Positions 44,604 through 54,487 are shown, counted from the stretch's first letter. The stretch is 64,000 nt of DNA from Persicitalea jodogahamensis (GCF_014651615.1 NZ_BMXF01000003.1:1-64000); one strand, 5' to 3'. Program-made: numbers and translations. The notes: generated by a model from the sequence alone, not told the origin.

Positions 44604-44999
44604 ATGATGAAAGCAAAAGGTCCTTCCAAGTCGCCCCAAAAGCCAGTCCGCAGAATGCCCTCGGTCCAGGATGCACGGTTCAACCAATTGGCCCTGCAAC
44701 TGGGTGTTCCGCTGAAAGAACTGGCCCCCTTGCTGCAAATCTCGGAAAGTACCCTTCACCGGTTCCGCAAACAAACGCACCTGAAAGGGCCGACCGCCGA
44801 ACGGATTGAACTGCTGCAGGGGATCATCCAGCATGGTCTGCGCGTTTATGGCGGCGATGCCGAGGCTCTCCGCGCTTGGTTGCGTTACCCACTTGGGGAA
44901 TTGGACGGAAAAACGCCGTTGCAAAGCCTGACCACCATCGCGGGGTTCACCCAGGTGGACGACGTCCTGGGCCGAATCGAGCACGGTATTTTCTTCTGA
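44604..44999 (+). CDS. Xre/MbcA/ParS-family antitoxin
   Basis: 131 residues from ATG 44604 (ATG 44607 is equally possible; TTG 44574 is less likely). A central Xre-like DNA-binding region (NQLALQLGVPLKELAPLLQIS, ESTLHRFRKQTHLKG) is followed by the antitoxin toxin-binding domain (LRVYGGDAEALRAWLRYPLG, ELDGKTPLQSL, DDVLGRIEHGIF), formerly DUF2384. Such proteins bind and block RES toxins and repress their own promoter. The toxin gene starts 5 bp later, a typical two-gene operon. Confidence 0.88.
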   Translation: MMKAKGPSKSPQKPVRRMPSVQDARFNQLALQLGVPLKELAPLLQISESTLHRFRKQTHLKGPTAERIELLQGIIQHGLRVYGGDAEALRAWLRYPLGELDGKTPLQSLTTIAGFTQVDDVLGRIEHGIFF

Positions 45000-45004
45000 T
45001 TTCT

Positions 45005-45475
45005 ATGCTGATGTACCGTTTGGTTCAGGCGGCTTTCCGCCACGAGCCGCTATCAGGAGAGGGAGCCGCCCGGTATGGCGGACGCTGGAACCCCAAGGGC
45101 GTCAGTCTGCTGTACACGACCGAATCTCCGGCCCTGAGCCTGCTGGAAATCCTCGTCCACCTCAACCTTAATCGTATTCCTGAGTATTTCCTGGTGACCC
45201 TCGAGGTGCCCGACTCAATGCGTACCTACCGGTCAGAAGACTTGCCCAAGGGCTGGCAGTCGGTCGGCAACGCACACCCGTTGCCTTCCCAGACTTTCCT
45301 TTTGGAATGGCTCATGCGCCCGGACCGGCTCTTGGTGGAAGTGCCTAGTGCCATTCTGCCCATTATGAGCAACTACCTGATCAACCCGCGCCACCCGCTT
45401 TTTTCTGATTGTCGGGTGGTGAACTCGGAGCTTTTGGCAATCGATGAGCGGTTGTACGATGCTGGTCGGCGATAG
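45005..45475 (+). CDS. RES-domain toxin
   Basis: 156 residues from ATG 45005 (ATG 45011 is the alternative). The RES fold is recognised from MYRLVQAAFRHEPLSGEGAA, RYGGRWNPKG and LLYTTESPALSLLEILVHL, which contain the conserved Arg, Tyr and Glu that line the active site. RES toxins destroy NAD+ (by hydrolysis or phosphorolysis) and stop growth until the antitoxin returns. It is directly downstream of its Xre-type antitoxin and convergent with the GH86 gene. The pair may stabilise this part of the chromosome. Confidence 0.88.
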   Translation: MLMYRLVQAAFRHEPLSGEGAARYGGRWNPKGVSLLYTTESPALSLLEILVHLNLNRIPEYFLVTLEVPDSMRTYRSEDLPKGWQSVGNAHPLPSQTFLLEWLMRPDRLLVEVPSAILPIMSNYLINPRHPLFSDCRVVNSELLAIDERLYDAGRR

Positions 45476-45608
45476 GGGAGTCCTTCAGTCGGATACCGGG
45501 ACACGAGATAATGGGAATGATAATGAAGGCAGGAAACGAAGTCTCCAAATTAGAACCGCCAGAGCTTGTCGGTCTTTCCTGGTTGGGTCGCACCCTGCGC
45601 TTTTCAGA

Positions 45609-47825
45609 TTACTCCAGGGCAATTCTTTTTGAGGTCCACTCGTTGCCCGAACCGGCGGTCAGGATGTATGTTCCGGTGGGCAGGAAACTTAAGTCCAGTA
45701 CAGTTTCTTTAACTATTCCCTGCCGGGATAATAGCTTTTCTCCGTTTAGGGCGGACAGGAATAGGTCTGTAGGTGATTTAAAATGATCCAACCTGATCAC
45801 AACTTTCCCGGCGGAAGGATTGGGGGATACCGTAAGGCCAACCCTCGGGCTATCCGGTTCTGTGGACAAGATAGTGCCGGCAAATCGTCTCACCTCCCTG
45901 GTAAAATTAAACACCTGCATACAGGCACTGCTGATTCTTCCGCCCCCGTCCGGAAAGGTAACCTCCACGGTATTCAATCCGGATCTGAGTAGCTGCGCGG
46001 GTACCTGTATTTCCAGTACCCCAAAGAAATTGGCGCGATCTTTCTGTTCGTCGCCCCGGAAGTCGTCGGGTACCTGCAGAGGAGTGCCGTTGAAAAGTAC
46101 CGTGGGTTTTAATGAAAGCCCGTGGCTGCGCCCGACCCCAACCCGGAGGACCGCTTCGTGGTTGGGATCTACCTTTACGTTATTAAAATTGAAGGTGTTC
46201 TTCTGGGACGGGTTGATGGGCTGGTAGTAAGTGTCGGCGTAGTATTTGGTTTCCAGGCTAAGATGGTCTGTGGGCTGGGGGGTGTTCAGGGTGTAGGCAA
46301 GAATCATGGTTGCTTCCGCCCCCAACTCCACGGTGGCAGGCGGTGTGCCTATTTTCTGTATTTCCAATGACGGTTCCTGACCTTTCAGGTACAGGTGCCT
46401 TGTCTCAACGTCCTTGATCGCATTGTTTTCAAGCTTCGGAAGCTTTAGATCCACTTTTACGGCCTGAAATTTCAGGTTATTGAGAATGACGTAGAGCGTA
46501 TTGCCGTCCACGTAGCTGTCGGTCAGGATGTCCAGGTGATTTGATTTGGCATCGACGCGTGTTCCTTTTACATCGGACCATAGTTGATACAGCTTCACGT
46601 AGTCTGTATAAACATACTGGTCGCCCGATTGCCCGGCTACTTCCTTGGCTTGCCGCATCAACCGCTGGTTGTAGGGCGTGCCATCCGCCGCCCGGCCCCA
46701 CTCGGCCTTTACAATGACAAAAGGGATGGCCTTGCTGATCAGGTTGGGACGCTCCATGAATTGCATCAGCATCGAATTGGCCGATTTCAGAAAAAGCCAA
46801 TCCCGGTACGGACTCCACTGTTTGCTATAATCGTGCATCTGAGCGCCATATTCCGACACCAGAAAGGGTTTGGCTTTGCCAAATTTCATGAAACTATATT
46901 GTTCCATCATGTCCAGGGTTGCTTCCATGTTGCTCCCCTTTCGGTAAAGTTGTTTTTTGGAAAAAGCGGGGAAATCGTACAGGTGGATGCTCCAGAAGTC
47001 CATTTTTTCGCCCGACATATCCATGAAAAGCTTCATCCGCTCTTCCCACTCCCGGAAGTTGTTCTTATCCAGGTCCGGAAAAGCAGCGCAATACCCTCCG
47101 ATGGGAATCTCGGGCAGCTGTTTTCTGATTGCGTCGGTTACGCTATTATGGAATTCGAAAATCCTGCGGGGTTCCTCTTTGCCGTAATCTACCAGGTGCC
47201 ACAGGGGTTCGTTGATCACTTCGATGTACTTGGGGCGGTGCTCTCCGCTCGCTCCGCCATTGCCATAAAATTGTTTGATGTACTCGGCCATATACGTGCC
47301 CGTGGCCGTGCCGAATGGCTCCGGTGCGGTGATGATCTGTGAAAAAGCCCATCCTTTTTTGGTTTTTTGTCCGTCCGGCCAGAAAGGGTGAAGCTGGGCG
47401 CAAATGACCTGATCCCTGTTCCGCTTTTCGTAAGGAAGGTAGGCAGGCTTGGCGGCATACTGCGATTTTACGTAGCTGCCAAATTTGGTGATATCCGCAG
47501 GGTTAGCGTAGCCGGGTCGTTGCGGGTCTTCGGTGATTTCACTATTCAGCCAATATGTGATACCACCCGTGTTCCTGCCCAGATAGACATCGTATTTTTC
47601 CAGGAAATTTTTTCTCAGATCGCCCGGCTCATTGTCGCCGTCCCATTCGCGGTCAGTGATATCGGAGTGAATGGTGATGAATTTCTGACGATCAAAGGTC
47701 TCGATTCCACCGACGGATCTTTTGATGTCAGGATTCACTTCCACCTGTACGTTTTGGGCAAACACAGGTACAGAGAGCACCCAAGTTGAAATAATAGTCA
47801 ATACTTTGTTTTTCAGAGATTTCAT
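45609..47825 (-). CDS. Secreted GH86 beta-agarase/porphyranase with type IX sorting domain
   Basis: 738 residues with a Sec signal peptide (SVPVFAQ). The catalytic region matches GH86 (clan GH-A): VGGIETFDRQKFITIHSD, NTGGITYWLNSEI, the acid/base glutamate in EVINEPLWHLVD (about 205) and the nucleophile in FLVSEYGAQMHDYSKQW (about 324). After two beta-rich modules the last about 75 residues (VGLTVSPNPSAGKVVIRLDH, LPTGTYILTA) are a type A Por sorting domain, so it is exported by the type IX system to the cell surface or medium. GH86 enzymes cut agarose or porphyran internally. This makes it the chain-opening enzyme of the locus. Confidence 0.85.
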   Translation of the reverse strand: MKSLKNKVLTIISTWVLSVPVFAQNVQVEVNPDIKRSVGGIETFDRQKFITIHSDITDREWDGDNEPGDLRKNFLEKYDVYLGRNTGGITYWLNSEITEDPQRPGYANPADITKFGSYVKSQYAAKPAYLPYEKRNRDQVICAQLHPFWPDGQKTKKGWAFSQIITAPEPFGTATGTYMAEYIKQFYGNGGASGEHRPKYIEVINEPLWHLVDYGKEEPRRIFEFHNSVTDAIRKQLPEIPIGGYCAAFPDLDKNNFREWEERMKLFMDMSGEKMDFWSIHLYDFPAFSKKQLYRKGSNMEATLDMMEQYSFMKFGKAKPFLVSEYGAQMHDYSKQWSPYRDWLFLKSANSMLMQFMERPNLISKAIPFVIVKAEWGRAADGTPYNQRLMRQAKEVAGQSGDQYVYTDYVKLYQLWSDVKGTRVDAKSNHLDILTDSYVDGNTLYVILNNLKFQAVKVDLKLPKLENNAIKDVETRHLYLKGQEPSLEIQKIGTPPATVELGAEATMILAYTLNTPQPTDHLSLETKYYADTYYQPINPSQKNTFNFNNVKVDPNHEAVLRVGVGRSHGLSLKPTVLFNGTPLQVPDDFRGDEQKDRANFFGVLEIQVPAQLLRSGLNTVEVTFPDGGGRISSACMQVFNFTREVRRFAGTILSTEPDSPRVGLTVSPNPSAGKVVIRLDHFKSPTDLFLSALNGEKLLSRQGIVKETVLDLSFLPTGTYILTAGSGNEWTSKRIALE

Positions 47826-47843
47826 GGTGGTATACTGGAAAAA

Positions 47844-47872
47844 GGATAGCCGGCCTGGAAGCCGGGCTATCC
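47844..47872 (-). terminator. Intercistronic hairpin with T-run
   Basis: On the minus strand GGATAGCC and GGCTATCC pair around a 13-base loop that contains a further GGC/GCC pair, followed by TTTTT. It lies in the 76-bp gap between the surface-lipoprotein gene and the GH86 gene. It could partly end transcription so that less enzyme than SusCD mRNA is made, or protect the 3' end of the processed upstream mRNA. Confidence 0.6.
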
Positions 47873-47901
47873 TCTTATTTTATTGGTAAAAATCAGAATA
47901 T

Positions 47902-49461
47902 TCAGGGCCTTAACTCCACTTCGGCCAGGGAGAGGTCATCCATGTAGAAGGTCAAGGCACTTGGATTGTTGCCGTTGAATCCCCGGATCATGAATTGATA
48001 GTTGCCGGTGGCTGCAAACTCCGCGAAGGTAGTCGTGACGTAGGTCCACTGGTTGAGGGGCAGCGTACTGTCCAAATTGACCCGACCCGCACCCCAGTTG
48101 GTGTTGGGCTCCCAAAAGAAAATCACGTTGGGCGCTTCCTTACCAGCGGCATTATCCCCCAAAGATTTCACTTTTATCCAGAAGCCCACCTCGTAAATTT
48201 TACCCCGTTCTGCCTTAAAACGAACCACTTCCCCGTTTTTCTTATGCCCGATTACCATTCCGCCGTTGGGCTTTAACTCTATTTTGGCACTCTTTGCTCC
48301 GGAATGTTTCTCTTCGTTGGTCACGGTCAGTTTATAGGCATCCCAAGGGGCGCCCCATGCCAAATAGGGCCAGTTGCTGTCAAGGGAATTTTCAAATCCT
48401 ATATCGAGCGGGCTCCCTTCAAGCAGGTTTTTCTTCACAAAGCTCAGTTTCCTCTTTTCAAATGCATCGGCGGCAACGCCGTCCGAGGTGGCCAGCAGTC
48501 CCTTGGCATACGAAACGGCAACTTCATCATTGTTAAAAATCCTGTCGGAAAGGGTCAGCAAAACCACGTTTTCCTGGGCAGGATCCACCGTTGCGGCGGT
48601 AATCGTGACCGGAATACTTTTTCCCTTGTTGGTGATCGCCACCGAAAAATTGGATGGATTAGCGGTGAGGATGTCCATGTCCCGGCTGAAATTCAGCGCA
48701 ATTTTACTGCTCTGAGCGGGTACGCTGGTGACGCCATCGAGTGTGACGGGCTCGGTAGAGGGCACGACCCGGAGGAATTGTTTCAACGCGATGGTATCCG
48801 CCCCAAACGGCCGGCTCCTTTTTCCAATCATTTGAATATCGTACACGCCAACTTTCTTGTATTTGACATCAAAGGTTCCCACAACCTCAGAGGTGAGTGG
48901 TGCGCCGCCCTCCAGGGCCCACTCCAAACGCTCCGGCTCCCCTGCGTTTACGGCGGTATAGCGGATGGTCGTGCCAGCCGTGATTTCATTTTTTGCCTGG
49001 TCTTTGATTGTTAAGGGTGCGCCCAGGGTGCCATTCTTATTCACGAAATTGGCGGTAAAATTTACGCGCACACTGTCGATCACACGAACCGTAATGATGG
49101 TGTCGTTCTCGGTGCCTCGCAGTACGCCGTTGATATACGCCGGGGCCTTGAATTGCTGATTCAGCCTTACCTGGAAGGTGCCCGCTTTGGTGAATACCGT
49201 TTTCACCCGTTGATCCGCAGAAGTGGAGTCATTGTCCGATTCCAGAATGTCGACACCCTGGGGAAAACTCCACTTACGGGATACCACCCCTGGCGAAACA
49301 TCCCCGAAAGAGAGTTTGTCATTTACCTGGATCTTGTTACCAAAATCCATTTCAGAGGTGAATATAACGCTATGGCTGGGTTCTTCGCCCGGAGCAACGT
49401 ACTCATTGTCACAGCCCCACATCGCCAGTATGCTGAGCAGTAAAAAGGTTATTTTTTTCAT
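47902..49461 (-). CDS. Surface glycan-binding lipoprotein (SusE/F-like position) with PKD-like domains
   Basis: 519 residues from ATG 49461, which gives an MKKITFLL leader with lipobox MWGC; an earlier ATG at 49482 adds seven. The N-terminal parts are PKD/Ig-like strands (VVSRKWSFPQGVDILESDND, ERLEWALEGGAPL, KKVGVYDIQMIG), then a Big_5-like domain (KIALNFSRDMDILTANPSNF). The last about 160 residues look like a carbohydrate-binding jelly roll (KSAKIELKPNGGMVIGH, YQFMIRGFNGNN, ALTFYMDDLSLAEVEL). It follows susD by 18 bp, the usual place for a surface glycan-binding protein. It probably holds agar- or porphyran-type chains; the ligand is inferred from context. Confidence 0.78.
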   Translation of the reverse strand: MKKITFLLLSILAMWGCDNEYVAPGEEPSHSVIFTSEMDFGNKIQVNDKLSFGDVSPGVVSRKWSFPQGVDILESDNDSTSADQRVKTVFTKAGTFQVRLNQQFKAPAYINGVLRGTENDTIITVRVIDSVRVNFTANFVNKNGTLGAPLTIKDQAKNEITAGTTIRYTAVNAGEPERLEWALEGGAPLTSEVVGTFDVKYKKVGVYDIQMIGKRSRPFGADTIALKQFLRVVPSTEPVTLDGVTSVPAQSSKIALNFSRDMDILTANPSNFSVAITNKGKSIPVTITAATVDPAQENVVLLTLSDRIFNNDEVAVSYAKGLLATSDGVAADAFEKRKLSFVKKNLLEGSPLDIGFENSLDSNWPYLAWGAPWDAYKLTVTNEEKHSGAKSAKIELKPNGGMVIGHKKNGEVVRFKAERGKIYEVGFWIKVKSLGDNAAGKEAPNVIFFWEPNTNWGAGRVNLDSTLPLNQWTYVTTTFAEFAATGNYQFMIRGFNGNNPSALTFYMDDLSLAEVELRP

Positions 49462-49500
49462 AGTTTCTATATTTTTAATCAACCTGAACTTCGGTCTGAA

Positions 49501-51216
49501 TTATGGATTGAGCTTGTCATTTACCTGTACCTCCAGCGTAGGAATCGGGAAGTAATCATGGGCGGCCGGATTGTAATTGCGGCGGGCCAGCAAAAAATCG
49601 GGGCGTACCCGTTCCATTATAAAGAGCGGTGCTTTGCCGGGACTTGCCAAAGGCGTGTTTTTAATTCTCCAATCCTCGTCTGCCCCCAGCTCATCAAATA
49701 CCTCCCGAACAATTCCCCATCTGACCAGATCCTTCCACCGGTGTCCCTCAAAGCAGAGTTCGATCGGACGTTCCACTTTCATGATGTGGGTTAGGACGTT
49801 TTTGGCGGTGGGAGACACGTAGGTAGTCGGACCGTGGACGATACGACTAATATGAAGCTGCGGGATCTTGCCTGCGTTAGCCCCCATGTATTTAGCCAGC
49901 GTAACAACTCCCGCTCTCGCTCTGACGAGGTCGATGTATTCGATGGCCTCAGCAACGGCCGCCTCGCCGCGCAGGTTCAGGATCGCTTCGGCGTACATCA
50001 GGTACACATCAGCCAGTCGGATGTGGCGGAAGTTGATGCCCGACCTTCCCTGGCCGTCCTCATTTTTGGCTTGATACCAGTTGGTGAATTTTTTAACGTA
50101 GGCACTCTGTCCGAATGCCCAGCCTCCTTTGGTTCCAATCGGAAGCTGGTAATACAGCCCTTCCCCATTTCGGGGTACGATGGAACTGGACAATCGTTTG
50201 GACTGGGTACTTCCGAGGTTCATTGGATTGGTTGTGTCAATGGAGTCCCGCGTAAAAAGCTCGTGCAAATAGTAAGAGGGCAGCAGCGTATTGTAGGCTC
50301 CGAAGTTCAGTTGGCCCAGTGTGTTGGCCAAATCAGTTGCTTCCGAACCCGTTTCGGTAGGGCTGTCGTCCACAGCCGCGCCGGGCGCACCGGGATTCAA
50401 CACGTTATTGAAGGCAACTTCAAAAATGGATTCCGAGTTGAATTCATTCTCGTCCGTAAAATTGTCCATGGGGTTGGCCACCAGCTTGTAGACCTTTGAG
50501 TCGATGACGCTTTTGAATAATTGGGCGGCCTTGTCCCACTCTTTCCCGAACAGATACACCTTCCCCAGCAGCGATTCTGCGGTGCCTTTGGTCACCCGTC
50601 CCTTATTGCTGGCATCCCAGGTGAGAGGCAGGCTTTTCCGGGCAAATTCCAAATCGGGGATGATAACCTCCTGTGTGACCTCCTCTTTGGTTGATAGTGG
50701 TTGTTTGAACTCCTCGGTGGTGGCGGGCACTGCCGTATGAATGATTGCCTTTCCGTAGGTGTGCACCAACTGAAAATAATAATACGCCCTCAGTACCCTG
50801 GCCTGTCCTTCGATGGATTCTTTTACGCCAGCCGGGAAAGGTACGCTCGTCGTGGAAAGGTTTTCAATAACCTGGTTGGCCCGGAAAATTCCAATGTAAA
50901 GTTCATTCCACTTGTCTGTGACATGGTACGTGCCGTCATTGAAAGTCAGGTTTCGAAAAGCAAAAGGGCGGTACCATGATTCTGTGCCTCCGATGTCGCC
51001 CATGATTTCTTCAAACTGGACGTAGCTGCTCCCACTGATGCTGCTGAATTGCAGGGCCCCGTACACGGTAGTCAATGCCTTCTGGAAATCCAGGGGCGTC
51101 TTCCAGAAGGTTTCGCTGGTAATTGCATTCGGATTTACTTTGTTGAGGAAATCTTCCTCGTTGCACCCGGTGGCCAGCAGACACAAACCGAGCAGGTAGA
51201 TGCTTATCTTTTTCAT
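49501..51216 (-). CDS. SusD/RagB-family glycan-binding lipoprotein
   Basis: 571 residues; lipobox LATGC (Cys18) and family start DFLNKVNPNAITSETFWKT. Diagnostic helices include RAYYYFQLVHTYGKAIIH, GTAESLLGKVYLFGKEWDKA, IRLADVYLMYAEAILNLRGE, VERPIELCFEGHRWKDLVRWG and the C-terminal YFPIPTLEVQVNDKLNP. The product binds glycan at the surface for the SusC encoded 27 bp upstream. A glycine/proline-rich loop (VLNPGAPGAAVDDSPTETGS) around residue 280 is longer than usual and may contact the ligand. Confidence 0.94.
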   Translation of the reverse strand: MKKISIYLLGLCLLATGCNEEDFLNKVNPNAITSETFWKTPLDFQKALTTVYGALQFSSISGSSYVQFEEIMGDIGGTESWYRPFAFRNLTFNDGTYHVTDKWNELYIGIFRANQVIENLSTTSVPFPAGVKESIEGQARVLRAYYYFQLVHTYGKAIIHTAVPATTEEFKQPLSTKEEVTQEVIIPDLEFARKSLPLTWDASNKGRVTKGTAESLLGKVYLFGKEWDKAAQLFKSVIDSKVYKLVANPMDNFTDENEFNSESIFEVAFNNVLNPGAPGAAVDDSPTETGSEATDLANTLGQLNFGAYNTLLPSYYLHELFTRDSIDTTNPMNLGSTQSKRLSSSIVPRNGEGLYYQLPIGTKGGWAFGQSAYVKKFTNWYQAKNEDGQGRSGINFRHIRLADVYLMYAEAILNLRGEAAVAEAIEYIDLVRARAGVVTLAKYMGANAGKIPQLHISRIVHGPTTYVSPTAKNVLTHIMKVERPIELCFEGHRWKDLVRWGIVREVFDELGADEDWRIKNTPLASPGKAPLFIMERVRPDFLLARRNYNPAAHDYFPIPTLEVQVNDKLNP

Positions 51217-51243
51217 TATATAGGTTTTTTTACGGATACCTCA

Positions 51244-54200
51244 TTAAAAATTAAACTGAACTCCCCCCAGGAACCTTCTGGAAATAGGGTAGTTTCCGCG
51301 GTCAACCCCTCGCAGGAAAATTCCGTCGCCGCCCACTTCGGGATCATAGCCGGTATAGCGCGTGAAGGTGAAGGGGTTCATGGCCGTGAAGTAAATCCGC
51401 AGCGTTTCGATTTTACTCTTGAACACCTTTTTGGGCACAGAATAGCCCAGCGTCAGGTTTCGGATCCTCATGTACGATCCATCTTCCAGAAAGTAGTCCG
51501 ACCGGGCCCGCACATTACTGTGGTAGGCATTTTCGCGGTCCGTGGGTACGTCCGAGTTGGGGTTCTGGGGCGACCACATATAGTACTGGTCGAGGTGACG
51601 TCCTTGGGTATACGCATACAGTTTAGCCCCGTTGTAGATTTTTGAGCCGTAGGTGCCATACAGCTGGACAAACAAATCAAAATTCTTGTAAGACAGGTTT
51701 GTATTGAAGCCCGACTCAAAAACGGGCTGCCCTGATCCCATATAGACCCGGTCATTGTCATCGATCTTGCCATCGGCGGCATCGGGTACACCGTCTCCAT
51801 CCGTATCTACCGTGGGCTGATCGACCATCATGAGATCTCCTAATTGAGCGCTTGGATCTATTTTCCGGTAGGCGGTAAGCGCCTCCTGGGTTTTAATAAC
51901 TCCGGCATTCTGAATCAGGAAGAATGCACCCGCCGGTTGATTGAGAGCCAGGTAAGTGGTATAGTCCACGTTGGTTCCGAGGGAAACCACCGGGCGGCCG
52001 TTCGCATAGCCCCGGTTGATGCCGTTGAGGTTGGTCACTTCATTTCGGTTGCGGGTGAACGTAACGCCGGCGTTCCATTTCAGACCAAAGTCGGTTTCAT
52101 CGCGGTAATTTACGCCCAGCTCGATCCCCTTGTTTACCATGTTCCCGGCGTTCGTAACCCGGGTGTCGAAAACGCCACTGGCCCGAGGCTGGTAAGTACC
52201 CGTGGACGGGGGCAGACGCTCGGGCAGCAGCATGTTGCTTTTGTCGTTACGGTAAATATCGGCCACCAGGTCCAGCTTTCCGTTCAACATCGTCAGGTTC
52301 AAGCCCAGGTTTTTAGACAGATTGGTTTCCCACTGGATAAACGGATTGGCGTAGCGTCGCTGGATGTTTCCAAAAGCCAGGTCTTCATTCTCACCAAAAG
52401 GATAGTTCACCCCGGCCTCGATTTGTGTCGCGTAGGAATACGGGGAAATATTCTGATTGCCCACCTCGGCAAAGCTTGCCCTCAATTTTAGATTGGAGAT
52501 AAATTTGAGATTCAAACCCTGAAAGAAGGTTTCATCGCTGATGTTCCAGCCGCCAGAAACCCCGAAGAAATTGCCATAGCGGTTGGCCGGACCGAAATTG
52601 GACGAACCGTCGCGGCGGAAACTGGCCGAAAGCAGATAGCGATCGTTGTAGTTGTATTGCGCCCGGAACAGTTTTCCAGTGAGCGCATTGGAGAAATTAT
52701 AGCTGGATGGCTTGGTGCCTGAACTACCCGCTCCCAGGGTCTGGGTATCGTTGTTGAGCAGGCCGATAACGCCCGTGCTCAGTTGTTTCGAGTCAAAGTT
52801 TTCGTAGGAAAGTACCCCCAGAACATTAAGCTGGTGCTTGCCAAATTGCTGATTGTATTTAAGCATGGTTTCCAGCACATTCCGCTGGGTAAACGTGAAG
52901 TCCTCAGTCAGAATGGCATCCTGGCGCGAAGCCGTAGGGTTGAGCTGGCCGTCGCTGCCATTGACCAGATACTGCGGGCGGAAGAACTTTCGTCGGTAAT
53001 CCCAGGAGTTTCTGCCCAGATTGGCCTGGACGCTCAGTCCTTTGAGGATTTCATATTCCAGGTTGATGGCAATGTTGGAACTATTGATTTTTCGCTCGTC
53101 CACGTTTTTTAACTCCCGGGAGAGGTACCCGTACAGTATCGGGTTGCGCACTGCCAGCTGCACGGTGGCACCTTCCGTGGGTACCTGACCCAAAGGAACC
53201 TGCCAAGGGGTTTGGGCGATGGCGTATTCATAGAGCGCGAAGGGCTCCTGCTGCTGGTTTTCAATCGTGTAGCCGACACTCGTGAAGGCTCTGAACTTAT
53301 CCCGCTTGAATTCGCCGGTGATCCGGTTGCTCAAACGATCAAACCCCGAATTCAGCAGAATTCCATCCTGTTTGAAGTAGTTGGTGTTTACGGCCAACGT
53401 CAGGTTGTTTTGTCCGCCACTCACCGAAAGGTTGTAGCTCTGGATGGGGGCGTTGTTGTTTTGGACATCGTGGACAAAATCACTGTCGTAGTCCAGGGCG
53501 TTGGGTTGGAAGAAGAAGATAAGGGGTTTCCGGCCAAGCGCCTCCAGCTTAACGTTTTCTTCGTACATCTGCTGCGTGGCATTCATCAGCGGCGTACCCG
53601 AAGTGATATTCTGAATTCCACGATAGGCGTTGAGTCCGACTTTCATCTTGCCCCTTTCACCGCGCTTGGTGGTGATCAGTATGACACCGTTGGACGCCCG
53701 GGTACCGTAGATTGAGGCAGCACCCCCGTCTTTAAGAATGTCGATGGATTCGATCTGCTCGGGAGCCAGGTTGGGATTCCCCTGAAACGGCACACCATCC
53801 ACCACGTAAAGGGGGCCGAGTGCACCCGCGCTCAGCGAACCCAGCCCGCGAATCTGCACGTTGGCTGCCTCGCCAGGCCGGCCGCTGGCCGCTTGAACGT
53901 TCACGCCCGCGACCTGCCCCTGAATGGCCTGACCCAAATCGGAAACCGGGGACTTGACCAGCATATCTCCCTTGATGGAACCAACAGCCCCGGTCACCTC
54001 TTTTTCCTTTTGGGTGCCGTATCCCACTACAACTACTTCCTGTAGAATGTTCTCTGACATGCCCAGGGACACATCGATCGTACTTCTGGACCCGACGGGA
54101 ATTTCCTGGGCATCATAACCCGTGAAGGAAAACACCAGGGTCGCATTTTCGGAAACGTTCAGCGAGTACTTGCCATTGGCATCGGTTATCGTTCCTTTGG

Positions 54201-54360
54201 TGGTTCCTTTCTCTACAATCGATACCCCCACCAGGGCATTTTTATCCTGGGCATCCGTCACGATGCCTGACACGGGAGCCTGTCCGTAACTGAACATTGC
54301 CATGAACAATGGCCACAGGAAAAGGTGCCGTCGTTTCACTCGGGGAAATGATTTTTTCAT
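51244..54360 (-). CDS. SusC/RagA-family TonB-dependent outer-membrane transporter
   Basis: 1038 residues from ATG 54360, chosen because it gives a proper leader (MKKSFPRVKRRHLFLWPLF, cleavage near SYGQ); an ATG at 54420 adds 20 polar residues. It has a carboxypeptidase-regulatory-like domain (VSGIVTDAQDKNALVGVSIV), plug signature (QEVVVVGYGTQKEKEVTGAV, LYVVDGVPFQGNPNL, AASIYGTRASNGVILITTKR) and barrel ending GGVQFNF. It imports agar/porphyran-type oligosaccharides with its SusD (inference from the GH86 and GH117 neighbours). It leads the minus-strand arm. A TGTTGAGTT motif about 130 bp upstream is shared with the plus-strand arm. Confidence 0.94.
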   Translation of the reverse strand: MKKSFPRVKRRHLFLWPLFMAMFSYGQAPVSGIVTDAQDKNALVGVSIVEKGTTKGTITDANGKYSLNVSENATLVFSFTGYDAQEIPVGSRSTIDVSLGMSENILQEVVVVGYGTQKEKEVTGAVGSIKGDMLVKSPVSDLGQAIQGQVAGVNVQAASGRPGEAANVQIRGLGSLSAGALGPLYVVDGVPFQGNPNLAPEQIESIDILKDGGAASIYGTRASNGVILITTKRGERGKMKVGLNAYRGIQNITSGTPLMNATQQMYEENVKLEALGRKPLIFFFQPNALDYDSDFVHDVQNNNAPIQSYNLSVSGGQNNLTLAVNTNYFKQDGILLNSGFDRLSNRITGEFKRDKFRAFTSVGYTIENQQQEPFALYEYAIAQTPWQVPLGQVPTEGATVQLAVRNPILYGYLSRELKNVDERKINSSNIAINLEYEILKGLSVQANLGRNSWDYRRKFFRPQYLVNGSDGQLNPTASRQDAILTEDFTFTQRNVLETMLKYNQQFGKHQLNVLGVLSYENFDSKQLSTGVIGLLNNDTQTLGAGSSGTKPSSYNFSNALTGKLFRAQYNYNDRYLLSASFRRDGSSNFGPANRYGNFFGVSGGWNISDETFFQGLNLKFISNLKLRASFAEVGNQNISPYSYATQIEAGVNYPFGENEDLAFGNIQRRYANPFIQWETNLSKNLGLNLTMLNGKLDLVADIYRNDKSNMLLPERLPPSTGTYQPRASGVFDTRVTNAGNMVNKGIELGVNYRDETDFGLKWNAGVTFTRNRNEVTNLNGINRGYANGRPVVSLGTNVDYTTYLALNQPAGAFFLIQNAGVIKTQEALTAYRKIDPSAQLGDLMMVDQPTVDTDGDGVPDAADGKIDDNDRVYMGSGQPVFESGFNTNLSYKNFDLFVQLYGTYGSKIYNGAKLYAYTQGRHLDQYYMWSPQNPNSDVPTDRENAYHSNVRARSDYFLEDGSYMRIRNLTLGYSVPKKVFKSKIETLRIYFTAMNPFTFTRYTGYDPEVGGDGIFLRGVDRGNYPISRRFLGGVQFNF

Positions 54361-54487
54361 ACCATCTAGCTTTTTATGTTGAAAAGAATTTTTTCGGAAG
54401 CCTAGCACTTTACGACTCATTACGTGCTCCGACTAGCATGACCCAAAAGTGATAGAAATTATGGCCTGAGTAAAATTCACGCACTGT

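Noticed and set aside
46584-47342. 252-codon plus-strand frame inside the GH86 gene
   Set aside because: Antisense shadow of a well-supported enzyme; no domain or sensible start region.
48304-49014. 236-codon plus-strand frame within the surface lipoprotein gene
   Set aside because: Opposite strand of a gene with clear signal peptide and operon position; composition unlike a protein.
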